A stretch of DNA of 64,000 nucleotides from contig JAFKDC010000007.1 of the NCBI GenBank assembly GCA_017255395.1, positions 62,001 to 126,000 of the forward strand, in the 5' to 3' direction. The stretch's first letter is position 1; the number at the start of each line of letters is the position of its first letter. The notes beneath the pieces are model-generated. The model had not been told where the DNA came from, did not search any database, and was given only the letters and a program-made list of their open reading frames with translations. The stretch is from Enemella evansiae (GTDB taxonomy: Bacteria > Pseudomonadota > Alphaproteobacteria > Rhodobacterales > Rhodobacteraceae). The translations under genes and the position numbers were made by a program. Below, one piece after another: positions 34,823-44,715 of the stretch.

Positions 34823-35284
34823 TCAGTGGTCGGCGTGACCGCCGTGGCCCGAATGATCGGGCTTGCGCTCGAGGTCGACGGGGATCTCGACGACCTGCTC
34901 GCCGGCGTTCTCGAAGGTCAGCGTCACAGTGACCGTATCCCCCTGCTCCATGGTGCCGTTCAGCCCCATGAACATGACGTGATCGCCGCCGCGCATCAGC
35001 ATATGCGTTTCTCCGGCGGGCAGGGCAAAGCCCTCTTCGACGTGCAGCATCTTCATCACGCCGCCGCCCATGTCGCGGTGGGTGTGCAATTCGACGCGCT
35101 TCGCCGCGTCCGAGGCGGCGCCGATCAGGCGGTCGTCCTCGGGGCCGGTGTTCTCGATCGCCATGAAGGCGGCGCCCGCCATGGCGTTGGACGACCGCGC
35201 ATAGGCGTCCTTGACGACGATTTCGGCAGCGGCGGGCATGGCAAGGACCGCCATCAGGCCGGTGAGCATAACGGTGTGTTTCAT
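34823..35284 (-). CDS. Periplasmic copper chaperone PCu(A)C family
   Basis: Delivers copper, usually Cu(I), to periplasmic targets such as the CuA site of cytochrome oxidase. The 153-residue protein has a signal peptide (about 1-21), and the conserved HTHRDMGGGVMKM and HMLMRGGDHVMFMGL (His/Met ligands) in a cupredoxin-like domain, then a His-rich end (HSGHGGHADH). It lies 38 bases after a small exported protein gene with which it is probably co-transcribed. Note the oxidase genes at 3.7-8 kb in the same window. Confidence 0.93.
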   Translation of the reverse strand: MKHTVMLTGLMAVLAMPAAAEIVVKDAYARSSNAMAGAAFMAIENTGPEDDRLIGAASDAAKRVELHTHRDMGGGVMKMLHVEEGFALPAGETHMLMRGGDHVMFMGLNGTMEQGDTVTVTLTFENAGEQVVEIPVDLERKPDHSGHGGHADH

Positions 35285-35322
35285 GAGTCTCTGCATTCGA
35301 TTTCAGGAAAGGGAAAGGCGAA

Positions 35323-35670
35323 TCAGAGGGCGGGCGGCGGTCCCCGGGCCCGGCTGGTCCAGGGGCCGAAACCCGCGGCACGCTGCTCTGCGGGGGCCAC
35401 ATGCACCACCGTTTCAAGCGGGCGCCAAAGGCCCTTGGGGGCCGGGGCCGCAAGGGCGAGAATCAGCGAAAGGGCCTTTTCCCCGCACAGATGCGGCGGC
35501 GCGACCGGCTGGCCGCTGGCGTCCACCGCGACCGTGACAGCCGACAGCCCGAGGCAAAGCTCCACGGTGCCCACGGCGGGCGCCTGCCCGCGCGCCCATG
35601 CCCCGCCGACCCCTGTCACCGTCAGCGACAGCAGCGTCAGCACCAGAACAAGGGGGCGGATCTTGCGCAT
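35323..35670 (-). CDS. Small exported protein, DUF2946-like
   Basis: A 115-residue protein with an N-terminal signal or anchor (about 4-25, IRPLVLVLTLLSLTVTGVGG). Two cysteines in ELCLGLSAVTVAVDASGQP and PPHLCGEKALS lie 24-25 residues apart, recalling DUF2946 proteins that accompany copper transport genes. It sits directly upstream of the PCu(A)C gene on the same strand, supporting a role in copper handling. The ATG at 35670 is favoured because the frame upstream runs into the rpmB end and terminator. Confidence 0.65.
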   Translation of the reverse strand: MRKIRPLVLVLTLLSLTVTGVGGAWARGQAPAVGTVELCLGLSAVTVAVDASGQPVAPPHLCGEKALSLILALAAPAPKGLWRPLETVVHVAPAEQRAAGFGPWTSRARGPPPAL

Positions 35671-35710
35671 GGCAGACTTATAGCGCGCCGCGCCAGAGGA
35701 CGCACGCGAC

Positions 35711-35748
35711 AAAAGGAAACGGCCCCGGGCGTTTCCACCCGAGGCCGT
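35711..35748 (-). terminator. Intrinsic terminator after rpmB
   Basis: On the minus strand ACGGCCTCGGGT / GCCCGGGGCCGT with a short loop, followed by TTCCTTTTGTC. It lies 26 bases after the rpmB stop and upstream of the DUF2946-like start. Confidence 0.75.
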
Positions 35749-35773
35749 CAAACCCTGGAAAAGCGAAATGAAA

Positions 35774-36061
35774 TCAGGCCTCTGCCTGAACCTTCGCAAT
35801 CTCTTTCTTGACCTTCAGCGCGCGGTCGGACAGCTCGACGTCCTTGGCCTTCGCCAGGAACTTGTCGAGACCGCCACGGTGGTCCACCGAACGCAGAGCC
35901 GAAGCCGTGATCCGCAGCTTGATGCCACGGCCCAGCGCTTCCGAGCGCAGGGTCACGTCGTTCAGGTTCGGCAGGTAGCGCCGCTTGGTCTTGTTGTTGG
36001 CATGGCTGACATTGTTGCCAACCATCGGGCCTTTTCCGGTCAGTTCGCAAACACGCGACAT
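35774..36061 (-). CDS. rpmB: 50S ribosomal protein L28
   Basis: The 95-residue alphaproteobacterial form of L28. [20 protein letters not shown], then [18 protein letters not shown] and the closing [10 protein letters not shown] are typical. The single cysteine at position 5 is outside a zinc ribbon. The ATG follows GAGGA. It is a single-gene unit: an intrinsic terminator follows, and the meaB terminator lies upstream. Confidence 0.98.
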   Translation of the reverse strand: MSRVCELTGKGPMVGNNVSHANNKTKRRYLPNLNDVTLRSEALGRGIKLRITASALRSVDHRGGLDKFLAKAKDVELSDRALKVKKEIAKVQAEA

Positions 36062-36109
36062 GTCTTCGTCCTCGTTGTCTCAGGGCGCCGGGACAAGGCC
36101 CCACTCGCC

Positions 36110-36151
36110 AAAATCAAAGGGCGCCGCCCGTTGTTGAGTCGGGGGGCGCCC
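36110..36151 (-). terminator. Intrinsic terminator after meaB
   Basis: On the minus strand GGGCGCC / GGCGCCC separated by 19 bases, followed by TTTGATTTT, 57 bases after the meaB stop. Confidence 0.6.
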
Positions 36152-36207
36152 GGAAAGCTGTCGGGTGGCTTTAGCCGCAGCGCGCCCGCCCGTCAAGTCC
36201 CGGCACC

Positions 36208-37188
36208 CTACTCCAGCATCAGATGCGCGCGCAAAAGCTCTTCGGCGGCGGCAGAGGGGCTGATCTCGCCGTTTTCCACCTGCCCGGCCATGGACCTCAT
36301 GGCGCCTTTCAGGGGCTCGCGCGCCAGCCGGGCCAGCAGCCGGTCGCGCACCTCGGCCTCGAACCAGAACCGCGCCTGCGCCGCCCGGCGGGCCGCGAAA
36401 TGTCCCTCGGCCCGGCGCCAGTCGGCAAGCGCGGTCATCTCGTCCCAGGCCTTCTGCAGGCCCTCTTCCTCCAGCGCCGAAACCGGCAGCGCCTTGGGGA
36501 AACCCTCGGGATCCTGCGGGCGTTTGCGCAACAGCCGCAGGGCGCCCGCGTAATCCGCGCAGGTGCGAATCGCCTGCCGCTTCAGCTCGCCGTCCGCCTT
36601 GTTGACCAGCAGGATATCCGCCATCTCCATGATGCCGCGCTTCACCCCCTGCAGCTCGTCGCCACCGGCGGGCGCCAGCAGCAGCAGGAAGAGGTCCGAC
36701 ATCTCGGCCACCATGGTCTCGGACTGGCCGACACCCACCGTCTCGATCAGCACCACGTCGAAACCCGCCGCCTCGCAGAGGTCGATAGCCTCCCGGGTGC
36801 GCCGGGCGACGCCGCCAAGCTGGCTTTGCGAGGGGGACGGCCGGATGAAGGCCCCCTTGTCGCGCGACAGCCGCTCCATCCGGGTCTTGTCGCCGAGGAT
36901 CGACCCGCCGGACCGCGCCGACGAGGGATCGACCGCCAGAACGGCCACCTTCAGCCCCTGGGCGGTCAGCTTCAACCCGAAGGCCTCGATGAAGGTCGAC
37001 TTGCCCACCCCCGGCGTCCCCGACAGCCCCACGCGCAGGGCCTCGCGCCCGTGGCCCTTCAGCGACTCCAACAGCCTCAGCGCATCGGCGCGGTGATCCG
37101 CCCGCCCGCTTTCCACCAGCGTGATGGCGCGTGCCAGAGCCCGCCGCTCGCCCGCGAGGATGCGGGCCTTCAGATCGTCGATATCCAT
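36208..37188 (-). CDS. meaB: Methylmalonyl-CoA mutase-associated GTPase MeaB
   Basis: A G3E-family GTPase that protects and reloads methylmalonyl-CoA or ethylmalonyl-CoA mutase with adenosylcobalamin. The 326-residue protein has Walker [19 protein letters not shown] (about 54-71), [32 protein letters not shown] and [12 protein letters not shown]. The C-terminal dimerisation arm is present. No mutase gene is in the window. The gap upstream (37189-37338) contains a dispersed repeat copy. Confidence 0.95.
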   Translation of the reverse strand: MDIDDLKARILAGERRALARAITLVESGRADHRADALRLLESLKGHGREALRVGLSGTPGVGKSTFIEAFGLKLTAQGLKVAVLAVDPSSARSGGSILGDKTRMERLSRDKGAFIRPSPSQSQLGGVARRTREAIDLCEAAGFDVVLIETVGVGQSETMVAEMSDLFLLLLAPAGGDELQGVKRGIMEMADILLVNKADGELKRQAIRTCADYAGALRLLRKRPQDPEGFPKALPVSALEEEGLQKAWDEMTALADWRRAEGHFAARRAAQARFWFEAEVRDRLLARLAREPLKGAMRSMAGQVENGEISPSAAAEELLRAHLMLE

Positions 37189-37221
37189 GCCCCTGTCATC
37201 CCGCGCCCCGGATCGAAAGTC

Positions 37222-37312
37222 CAGAACCCGTGCTTCTTCGGTCTCACAAATCCCTCAGAGGGATGCCCGCGAGGGCCGGGGGACAGCGTCCCCCTCCCCA
37301 CTGGCCAAGCGC
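37222..37312. repeat. Dispersed intergenic repeat, copy 4 (diverged)
   Basis: Plus strand GTGCTTCTTCGGTCTCACAA, then ATCCCTCAGAGGGAT, a spacer and GGGGGACAGCGTCCCCC. It lies between the divergent genes meaB and hrpB. The central AAATATCCC core is changed to AAATCCCTC, so assignment rests on the CTTCTT start and the terminal hairpin. Confidence 0.6.
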
Positions 37313-37338
37313 CCCGCCGCCGCGCTAAAGCGCAGGGC

Positions 37339-39777
37339 ATGAACCGCCTGCCCATCGACGACGCCCTGCCCGACCTGCTTGCCGCGCTGCGCGCGACGGG
37401 GCGCGCCGTGCTGCAGGCGCCGCCGGGCGCGGGCAAGACGACGCGCGTGCCGCTCGCCATGCTCGACGCGGGTCTGACAAAAGGCCGCATCGTCATGCTG
37501 GAGCCGCGCCGCCTGGCCGCCCGCGCCGCCGCGCAGCGCCTTGCCGAACAACTGGGAGAAGAGCCGGGCCAGACCGTCGGCTACCGCATGCGGGGCGAGG
37601 CCAAGGTCTCCCGCTCGACCCGGATCGAGGTGGTGACAGAGGGCATCCTGACCCGCATGATCCAGTCCGACCCCGAGCTGCCGGGCGTGGGCGCGGTGCT
37701 CTTCGACGAATTCCACGAACGTTCGCTGAATGCCGACCTCGGGCTGGCCTTCTGCCTCGACATCGCCTCGGCCCTGCGCGACGACCTGATCCTGCTGGTG
37801 ATGTCCGCCACGCTGGACGCGGCCCCGGTGGCCGAGCTGATGGGCGCGCCGGTGGTGACCTCGCAGGGCCGGTCCTACCCGGTCGAGGACCGCTGGCTCG
37901 ACCGCCCGCTCAACAAGCACACCCGTCTGGAAGAGGCCATGTCGGACCTCATCGTGAAGGCGCTGGAGGAAACGCAGGGCGGCATCCTCGCCTTCCTGCC
38001 CGGCGAAGGAGAGATCCGCCGCACCGAAGCGCGCCTGAAGGGCCGCCTGCCCGCCGATACCCGCCTGCACACACTCTTCGGTGCCATGCCCCTGCCCGCG
38101 CAGCGCGCGGCGATCCGGCCCGAGCCGCAGGGCCGCAAGCTGGTGCTGGCGACCGCGATCGCCGAGACCTCGCTGACCATCGAGGACATCCGCGTGGTGG
38201 TCGATGGCGGACGCGCCCGGCGCGCACGCTTCGACCCCGGGTCCGGCATGTCGCGGCTGGTGACGGAACGGGTAACCCGCGCCGAGGCCACGCAGCGCGC
38301 CGGGCGCGCCGGGCGGGTGGCACCCGGTATCGCCTACAAGCTGTGGACGAAGGGGGAGGAAGGCGCTTCAAGCGCCTTTCCCCCCGCGGAAATCGAGGCT
38401 TCGGACCTTGCTTCGCTGGCGCTGGAACTGGCGGCCTGGGGCGCCGCGCCGGATCAGCTGCCCTTCCTGACCCCGCCGCCCGCCGCCGCCTTCGGCGAGG
38501 CACAGGCGCTGCTGAAGATGCTGGGTGCCCTGGACGACAAGGGCCTGATCACGCCCCGGGGAAAGGCGATTTCGCTCCTTCCCCTGCACCCCCGGCTTGC
38601 CCATATGCTGCATGAATCCGGGCCGGAAGCCGCCCGGCTGGCCGCCCTCTTGTCCGAACGCGATCCGCTCACAGGATCATCCACAGACCTTGCCCTGCGC
38701 ATCGAGGCGCTGACCGATCCCCGGCGTTTCGCCGAGACCCGGGCGCAGGGGGTCGACCGCGGTGCAATTGAACGCATCCGCACAGAGGCGAAACGTCTCG
38801 CGCGCCTGACCAGGACCGCCGATGCCGGGCGCTCGGTCGCCGAGATGGCGGCGCTGGCCTATCCCGACCGGATCGGTCAGCGGCGAAGGGGCGAGGCGCC
38901 GCGCTTTATCCTCTCTGGCGGCAAGGGCGCGATCCTGCCCGACAGCGACCCGCTTTCAGGCAGCCGCTTTCTTGTCGTGACAGACACGGATGGGAATCCG
39001 CGAGAAGCGCGAATCCGGCAAGCCATTCCAATTTCGGAAAGTGAGATCCGGGCACAGTTTTCCGATCAGATCGAATGGGTTGATCGCTGCTCTTGGGACA
39101 AGCGCGACAGGCGCGTTGTTGCAAGACGGCAAGAACGGCTGGGAGCCATCTTCCTTGACGACCGCCTCTGGAAGGATGCCAGCGAGGATGCGCTCTGCCT
39201 TGCGATGCTCGACGGGGTCCGGGATCTGGGCCTCGCGCCGGGCGATGCGGCGCGCCGCTTCATGGCCCGCGTGGCGCTGGCCCGGGAGAGCGGCGCCACC
39301 CTGCCCGACATGAGCCTGAAGGCGCTTGGCGACACCCTGGAAACATGGCTGCTGCCGCATCTTCAGGGCGTGCGGACCGCGCAGGACTGGAAGCGTTTCG
39401 ACCTCTTGCCCGCCCTGCGTGCCATGCTCGACTGGGACCAGATGCAGGCCCTCGACAGGGCCGTTCCGGCGCATTTCACCACGCCGCTGGGGCGGCAGGT
39501 GCCCATCGACTACTCGGGCGAGCACCCGGAGATTTCCCTGCGTCTGCAAGAGCTTTTCGGCCAGACCACGCATCCGGTCACGGGGCGGCGTCCGCTGAAA
39601 CTGACCCTTCTCAGCCCGGCGCAGCGCCCGGTGCAGACCACCATGGACCTGCCCGGCTTCTGGGCCGGATCCTACGCCGAGGTCCGCAAGGACATGCGCG
39701 CGCAGTACCCCAAACATCCCTGGCCCGAGGACCCGACCGAGGCCGCGCCGACCCTGCGGGCAAAACCGCGGAAGTAG
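37339..39777 (+). CDS. hrpB: ATP-dependent helicase HrpB
   Basis: A DEAH-box helicase of 812 residues whose cellular role is poorly known. Walker A QAPPGAGKTTRVPLAM (about 28-43), the DEFH box LFDEFHERSL (about 122), SATLDAAP, ATAIAETSLTIEDIRVVVDGG and QRAGRAGRVAPG are intact, followed by helicase-associated and HrpB C-terminal domains. The ATG at 37339 gives the usual N-terminus (MNRLPIDDALPDLLAALR); the frame is open 370 codons upstream, but that part is antisense to meaB. Confidence 0.95.
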   Translation: MNRLPIDDALPDLLAALRATGRAVLQAPPGAGKTTRVPLAMLDAGLTKGRIVMLEPRRLAARAAAQRLAEQLGEEPGQTVGYRMRGEAKVSRSTRIEVVTEGILTRMIQSDPELPGVGAVLFDEFHERSLNADLGLAFCLDIASALRDDLILLVMSATLDAAPVAELMGAPVVTSQGRSYPVEDRWLDRPLNKHTRLEEAMSDLIVKALEETQGGILAFLPGEGEIRRTEARLKGRLPADTRLHTLFGAMPLPAQRAAIRPEPQGRKLVLATAIAETSLTIEDIRVVVDGGRARRARFDPGSGMSRLVTERVTRAEATQRAGRAGRVAPGIAYKLWTKGEEGASSAFPPAEIEASDLASLALELAAWGAAPDQLPFLTPPPAAAFGEAQALLKMLGALDDKGLITPRGKAISLLPLHPRLAHMLHESGPEAARLAALLSERDPLTGSSTDLALRIEALTDPRRFAETRAQGVDRGAIERIRTEAKRLARLTRTADAGRSVAEMAALAYPDRIGQRRRGEAPRFILSGGKGAILPDSDPLSGSRFLVVTDTDGNPREARIRQAIPISESEIRAQFSDQIEWVDRCSWDKRDRRVVARRQERLGAIFLDDRLWKDASEDALCLAMLDGVRDLGLAPGDAARRFMARVALARESGATLPDMSLKALGDTLETWLLPHLQGVRTAQDWKRFDLLPALRAMLDWDQMQALDRAVPAHFTTPLGRQVPIDYSGEHPEISLRLQELFGQTTHPVTGRRPLKLTLLSPAQRPVQTTMDLPGFWAGSYAEVRKDMRAQYPKHPWPEDPTEAAPTLRAKPRK

Positions 39778-39814
39778 CCGCTCCGGCCCCGCCCGGGACC
39801 GGAGGCCGTGCCGC

Positions 39815-40741
39815 TCAGACGCCCAGGCACCAGCGCATGATCGCCTTCTGCGCATGCAGGCGGTTCTCGGCCTCGTCCCAGATGACCGAGTTGGGGCCGT
39901 CCATGACCTGAGAGGTCACTTCCTCTTCACGGTGCGCGGGCAGGCAATGCATGAACAGCGCGTCCGGCTTCGCCGCCGCCATCAACTCGGCGTTGACCTG
40001 ATAGGGCCGCAGCATGTTGTGGCGCCGCTCCTTCGCGGATTGCGCATCATGCATGGACACCCATGTATCGGCGACGATCAGATCGGCGCCTTCGACCGCC
40101 TTCTTCGGGTCGCGCTCGATGGTCACGGTGCTGCCCTGCCCGCGCGCCCAGCCGACGAATTCCGGCTCGGGGTCCAGCTGGACCGGCCCCGAGAAGGTCA
40201 GGTCGAAGCCGAACTGCCCCGCCGCATGCAGGAAGGAGGCGCAGACGTTGTTGCCATCGCCGCACCAGACCACCTTCTTGCCCGCGATCGGGCCGCGGTG
40301 TTCTTCGAAGGTCAGCACGTCGGCCATGATCTGGCAGGGGTGCGTGCGGTCCGTGAGACCGTTGATGACGGGAACGGAGGCATACTCCGCCATTTCCTCG
40401 ATCACGCTTTCGTCGAAGGTGCGGATCATGATCATGTCGACGTAGCGCGACAGCACCCGGGCCGTATCGGCGATGGTCTCGCCATGGCCAAGCTGCATTT
40501 CCGATCCCGACAGCACCATGGTCTGGCCGCCCATCTGCCGCACGCCCACGTCGAAGGAGACGCGGGTCCGGGTCGAGGGCTTTTCGAAGATCAGCGCGAC
40601 CATGCGCCCGTCCAGCGGGCGGGTGTCGTCCGGGGCCCCGCGCGGGCGGCCCTGACGCGCGTCTTTCATGGCGCGGGCAGTGTCGATGATGCCGCGCAGA
40701 TCGGCCTTGTCGGTCTTGTGAATATCGAGAAAGTTGTTCAT
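39815..40741 (-). CDS. argF: Ornithine carbamoyltransferase
   Basis: Makes citrulline from ornithine and carbamoyl phosphate in arginine synthesis. The 308-residue enzyme has the carbamoyl-phosphate loop [12 protein letters not shown] (about 52-63), [14 protein letters not shown] (about 131) and [11 protein letters not shown] (about 269). It is downstream of argD on the same strand, with a dispersed repeat between them. A GC hairpin at 39781-39803 separates it from the convergent hrpB. Confidence 0.97.
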   Translation of the reverse strand: MNNFLDIHKTDKADLRGIIDTARAMKDARQGRPRGAPDDTRPLDGRMVALIFEKPSTRTRVSFDVGVRQMGGQTMVLSGSEMQLGHGETIADTARVLSRYVDMIMIRTFDESVIEEMAEYASVPVINGLTDRTHPCQIMADVLTFEEHRGPIAGKKVVWCGDGNNVCASFLHAAGQFGFDLTFSGPVQLDPEPEFVGWARGQGSTVTIERDPKKAVEGADLIVADTWVSMHDAQSAKERRHNMLRPYQVNAELMAAAKPDALFMHCLPAHREEEVTSQVMDGPNSVIWDEAENRLHAQKAIMRWCLGV

Positions 40742-40759
40742 CGGAGGGTCTTTTCAAAG

Positions 40760-40816
40760 ACCCGAGGAGGGGGGCTCTGCCCCCGGACCCCCGGGATATT
40801 TATGGACAGAAGAAGA
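40760..40816. repeat. Dispersed intergenic repeat, copy 5
   Basis: Plus strand GAGGAGGGGGGCTCTGCCCC, then CGGACCCCCGGGATATTTAT and GGACAGAAGAAG. It fills the argD-argF gap: read along the genes it begins 1 base after the argD stop with CTTCTTCTGTCC and ends 18 bases before the argF start. The GGGGGC-TCT-GCCCCC hairpin could affect argF expression. Confidence 0.85.
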
Positions 40817-41989
40817 TCAGGTCGCAACCGAGGCAGCGGCCCTGTCGAGGCGGGCGACGGCTTCGGCAATCTCGTCTTCGGTGATGTTGAGCGGCGGCAA
40901 CAGGCGCAGCACGTTGTCGGCGGCGGGGACGGTGATGACCTCGGCGGCGTAGCCCGCCTTGACCACCTCGGCGACATTGGCCCGGCACTTCAGGCCCAGC
41001 ATCAGGCCCATGCCGCGCACACCCTCGAAGACCTCGGGGTGGGCGGCGACGAGGCCCTCGAGCTTCTGGCGCAGGAAGCCGGCGCGCTGGCGCACGGCGT
41101 CGAGGAAGTCGTCGTTGCCGATGCGCTCGATCACGGCGAGACCCAGCGCGCAGCCCAGCGGGTTACCGCCATAAGTCGAGCCATGGGTGCCCGCGACCAT
41201 GCCGCTGGCGGCCTCTTCGGTTGCCAGCACCGCGCCCAGCGGGAAGCCCCCGCCGATGCCCTTGGCCGACATCATGATATCGGGTGTGACGCCCGCCCAT
41301 TCGTGGGCAAACAGCTTGCCGGTCCGGCCGACGCCGCATTGCACCTCGTCGAGGATCAGCAGGGCGCCCTTTTCGTCGCAGAGCGCGCGCAGGCTCTTCA
41401 GGGACTCGTCGGGCAGGACGCGGATGCCGCCTTCGCCCTGGATCGGCTCGATCAGGATGGCGGCGGTCTTGTCGGTAATCGCCGCGGTCAGCGCCTCGTG
41501 ATCCTCCCACGGAAGATGGACGAAGCCCGGCAGCACCGGCCCGAAACCACCGACCATCTTCGGTGCGCCCGAGGCGGCGATGGCTGCCGAGGACCGTCCG
41601 TGGAAGCAGCCCTCGAAGGTCAGGATCTCGACCTTCTCGGGCTTTCCCTTGTCGTGCCAGTACTTGCGGGCCATCTTGACCGCCAGCTCGCAGGCCTCGG
41701 TGCCCGAATTGGTAAAGAAGACCGTGTCGGCGAAGGTCCGGTCCACCAGCGCATCGGCGAGCGCCTGCTGACCCGGGATCTCGTAGAGGTTCGAGACGTG
41801 CCAGAGCTTCTGCGCCTGCTCGGTGAGCACCTGCACCAGTTCCGGCGCGGCATGCCCCAGCGCGTTGACCGCGATGCCAGAGCCGAGGTCGAGGAATCGG
41901 CGCCCGTCCTCCTCGATCAGCCAGCAGCCTTCGCCCTTCACGAAGTGAAGCGGCGCACGGTTATAGGTGGGCAGAACGGAGGGGATCAT
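40817..41989 (-). CDS. argD: Acetylornithine aminotransferase
   Basis: A class III PLP aminotransferase that makes N-acetylornithine (or acts as succinyldiaminopimelate aminotransferase). The 390-residue enzyme has [20 protein letters not shown] (about 93-112), [19 protein letters not shown] and the PLP Lys in [15 protein letters not shown] (about 243). The ATG at 41989 starts [20 protein letters not shown], the family opening; a frame 13 codons longer is open. The 295 bases upstream show nothing recognisable. Confidence 0.96.
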   Translation of the reverse strand: MIPSVLPTYNRAPLHFVKGEGCWLIEEDGRRFLDLGSGIAVNALGHAAPELVQVLTEQAQKLWHVSNLYEIPGQQALADALVDRTFADTVFFTNSGTEACELAVKMARKYWHDKGKPEKVEILTFEGCFHGRSSAAIAASGAPKMVGGFGPVLPGFVHLPWEDHEALTAAITDKTAAILIEPIQGEGGIRVLPDESLKSLRALCDEKGALLILDEVQCGVGRTGKLFAHEWAGVTPDIMMSAKGIGGGFPLGAVLATEEAASGMVAGTHGSTYGGNPLGCALGLAVIERIGNDDFLDAVRQRAGFLRQKLEGLVAAHPEVFEGVRGMGLMLGLKCRANVAEVVKAGYAAEVITVPAADNVLRLLPPLNITEDEIAEAVARLDRAAASVAT

Positions 41990-42284
41990 AAAGCTGTCCT
42001 CAGGTGTGAAGAGCCCGATTGGTGGCAAGGCACCGGGGCCGAGTCAAGGTTTTAGGGAAGTTGCAGACACGAGTGAGCGATCGCGGCCCCGGATCGGGGC
42101 GCGGCAGAGGGCGAGATCAGGCTCGTCGGATGCGGATCGCGTGCGTCATGGCCCGCAGATTGCGCAAAAACGCGCGCGATGCAAGGGGGTAGAGCGGCGG
42201 CACCCGGCCCTGCGGCCAGATCGGGGCCGGACGGGCACAGACAGGGTTGCGGGATCTCCGGGGCGGTCCCTCTGACCCCGGACC

Positions 42285-43049
42285 TCAGAAGACCGGGTCC
42301 GGGTAGCCCACGCCGGTCAGGTACAGCCCGTGTGGCGGGCAGACAGGGCCGCAGGCCGCACGGTCCCGCGCCGCCAGCGCCTCGCTGACGCGGGACGGCG
42401 GCCAGGCCCCGGCGCCGACCCGCTCCAGCGTGCCGACAATGGAACGGACCTGGTTGTGCAGGAAGGACCGCGCTCGCAGCGAGAACCGGATTTCCGGCCC
42501 CGCCGCGCCCTCGACCTGCTCTATGCGGATCTCGTCCAGCGTCTTCACCGGGGATTTAGACTGGCACATGACCGAGCGGAAGGTGGTGAAATCATGCCGC
42601 CCCACCAGAAAGGCCGCCCCGGCCCGCATGGCCTCGACGTCCAGCGGATGCATCACCCGCCAGACCTGCCCGGTTTCCAGCGTTGCGGGCGCGCGGCGCA
42701 TCAGCAGCCGGAACAGGTAACGCCGTTCGACCGCCGAGAAGCGCGCGTGCCAGTCGTCCGGGACTGTCCTGCAGGCGCGGATTGCCACCGGGGCTGGCTT
42801 CAGGTGGTGATTCAGCGCCTCCGACAGGCGGAACGGATCCCAGTCCTTGACCATGTCGCAATGGGCCACCTGCCCGCGCGCATGGACCCCCGCATCGGTG
42901 CGGCCCGCCGCCGCGATGGTATGGGCGCGCGGCTCCAGTCGCGCCAGCGCGGCCTCGATGGCCCCCTGAACCGAGGGCTGATCCGCCTGTCTTTGCCACC
43001 CGGCAAAGGGACGACCGTCGTATTCCACAAGAAGAGCATAGCGCGGCAT
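42285..43049 (-). CDS. truA: tRNA pseudouridine synthase A
   Basis: Converts uridines 38-40 of tRNA anticodon stems to pseudouridine. The 254-residue enzyme begins [19 protein letters not shown]; the catalytic Asp lies in [17 protein letters not shown] (about 52), and [17 protein letters not shown] (about 203-219) is the conserved C-terminal block. Full length. It stands alone on the minus strand, with no clear signals in the gap to argD. Confidence 0.97.
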   Translation of the reverse strand: MPRYALLVEYDGRPFAGWQRQADQPSVQGAIEAALARLEPRAHTIAAAGRTDAGVHARGQVAHCDMVKDWDPFRLSEALNHHLKPAPVAIRACRTVPDDWHARFSAVERRYLFRLLMRRAPATLETGQVWRVMHPLDVEAMRAGAAFLVGRHDFTTFRSVMCQSKSPVKTLDEIRIEQVEGAAGPEIRFSLRARSFLHNQVRSIVGTLERVGAGAWPPSRVSEALAARDRAACGPVCPPHGLYLTGVGYPDPVF

Positions 43050-43299
43050 GGCCGGGCCTTACCCTGACACCCGCGCCCCCGCAACTGTCTCGGGCAGCCC
43101 GGGGTGCCGGACCCAGGGGCCGGTCGCGCCGTCAAAGCCACAGCTCCGGCCCCGGCCTCCCCCGCGCCAGAGGCCCGGCCTGTCCCGCCCGCCCCGCCCC
43201 CGTCCCGGCGCGGCGATCGGCCCGGCCCGGGCGCCAAAGCCTTGAGCCCGGCCCGCCAAGGCCCTAACTGTTTCCCGCAAGCGCAAGGAAAGGCCCCTC

Positions 43300-44715
43300 A
43301 TGGTCATTGGCACCATCGCCGACACCCTCACCCGCGGCGTAGAGAACGTGACGGGCACGCTCTCCGAGGCCTTTCTGGAGCCGACCCTGAGGCTGGGCGT
43401 CACCGGCCTGTCGCGCGCGGGCAAGACCGTGTTCATCACCTCTCTGGTGGCCAACCTGATGGACCGGGGGCGCATGCCCGGCCTCGTCGCGCAGGCCGAG
43501 GGCCGCATCCTCTCGGCCTTCCTGCAACCGCAGCCCGACGACACCATCCCGCGCTTCGATTTCGAAACCCACCTCGGCGCCCTGACCGCCCGCGCGCCGC
43601 ATTGGCCCGACAGCACCCGCGCCGTGTCTGAGCTGCGCCTGTCGCTGCGCATCCGGCCCAATGGCCTGCTGTCCGGCCTGCAGGGGCCGCGCACGCTGCA
43701 TCTGGATATCGTCGACTACCCCGGCGAATGGCTGCTGGACCTCGGGCTGATGGAGAAGTCCTTCAGCCAGTGGTCCGAACAGATGCTGACCCGGCTCGAA
43801 ACCCGCCCCGGCGGCCCCGCCCTGCTGGAACGGCTGAAGGCCACCGACAGCGCCGCACCGCTGGACGAGGGCACCGCGAGGGCGCTGGCCGAGGCCTATA
43901 CCGCCCAACTGCACGAGGCCCGCGAGGCGGGCTTCTCCGACTGCTCCCCGGGCCGCTTCCTGCTGCCCGGCGAACTCGAGGGCTCGCCGGTGCTGACCTT
44001 CGCGCCGCTGCCGCCCAATGCCGGGGCCGGGCGCCGCTCGCTCTGGCGCGAATTCGAACGCCGCTTCGACAGCTACAAGGCGCGGGTGGTGAAACCCTTC
44101 TTCCGCGACCATTTCAGCCGCATCGACCGGCAGGTGGTGCTGGTCGATGCGCTCGGCGCGATCCACGCCGGGCCCCGCGCCGTCGAGGACCTGCGCCAGA
44201 CCCTGACCGATATCCTCACCGCCTTCCGCCCCGGCGGCAACGCCTTCCTCAGCCAGCTTTTCCTGGGCAAGCGGATCGAGAAGATCCTCTTCGCCGCCAC
44301 CAAGGCGGACCACCTGCACCACCTGCAACACCCCCGCCTGACCGCGATCATGGAGGCGCTGACCCGCGACGCCCGCGACCGCGCCCGCTTTGCCGGGGCC
44401 GAGACGCAGGCCTTTTCCATCGCCGCCCTGCGCGCCACGACAGAGCAGATGATGGACCACGGCGGCCAGACCCTGCCCTGCGTGCGCGGCACGCTGCTGG
44501 ACACCGGCAGGCAGGCCGCCTTCTATCCCGGCGCCCTGCCCGAGGACCCGAACCACCTGCTTGGCCCCGCGCGCAAGGGCGCCGAGGCATGGCTGGACGG
44601 CGACTACTCGGTGATGCGCTTCGCGCCTGCGCCACTGACGCTGAAAGCGGGCGAAGGCCCGCCGCATATCCGCCTCGACCGCGCCGCGCAGTTCCTGATC
44701 GGCGACCGGCTATGA
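43300..44715 (+). CDS. ycjX: YcjX family ATPase (DUF463)
   Basis: A 471-residue P-loop protein. GVTGLSRAGKTVFITSLVANL (Walker A, about 30-48), LDIVDYPGEWLLDL (Walker B-like, about 135-148) and LVDALGAIHAGP are family marks. YcjX is linked with YcjF in enterobacteria and stress regulons, but its activity is not settled. It leads a three-gene run (ycjX, GNAT, ycjF-like) with 4-base overlaps. About 250 bases upstream are very GC-rich and show no clear promoter. Confidence 0.9.
   Translation: MVIGTIADTLTRGVENVTGTLSEAFLEPTLRLGVTGLSRAGKTVFITSLVANLMDRGRMPGLVAQAEGRILSAFLQPQPDDTIPRFDFETHLGALTARAPHWPDSTRAVSELRLSLRIRPNGLLSGLQGPRTLHLDIVDYPGEWLLDLGLMEKSFSQWSEQMLTRLETRPGGPALLERLKATDSAAPLDEGTARALAEAYTAQLHEAREAGFSDCSPGRFLLPGELEGSPVLTFAPLPPNAGAGRRSLWREFERRFDSYKARVVKPFFRDHFSRIDRQVVLVDALGAIHAGPRAVEDLRQTLTDILTAFRPGGNAFLSQLFLGKRIEKILFAATKADHLHHLQHPRLTAIMEALTRDARDRARFAGAETQAFSIAALRATTEQMMDHGGQTLPCVRGTLLDTGRQAAFYPGALPEDPNHLLGPARKGAEAWLDGDYSVMRFAPAPLTLKAGEGPPHIRLDRAAQFLIGDRL

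Noticed and set aside
36223-37338. Upstream extension of the hrpB frame by 372 codons
   Set aside because: That part is antisense to meaB; the helicase family begins at the ATG at 37339.
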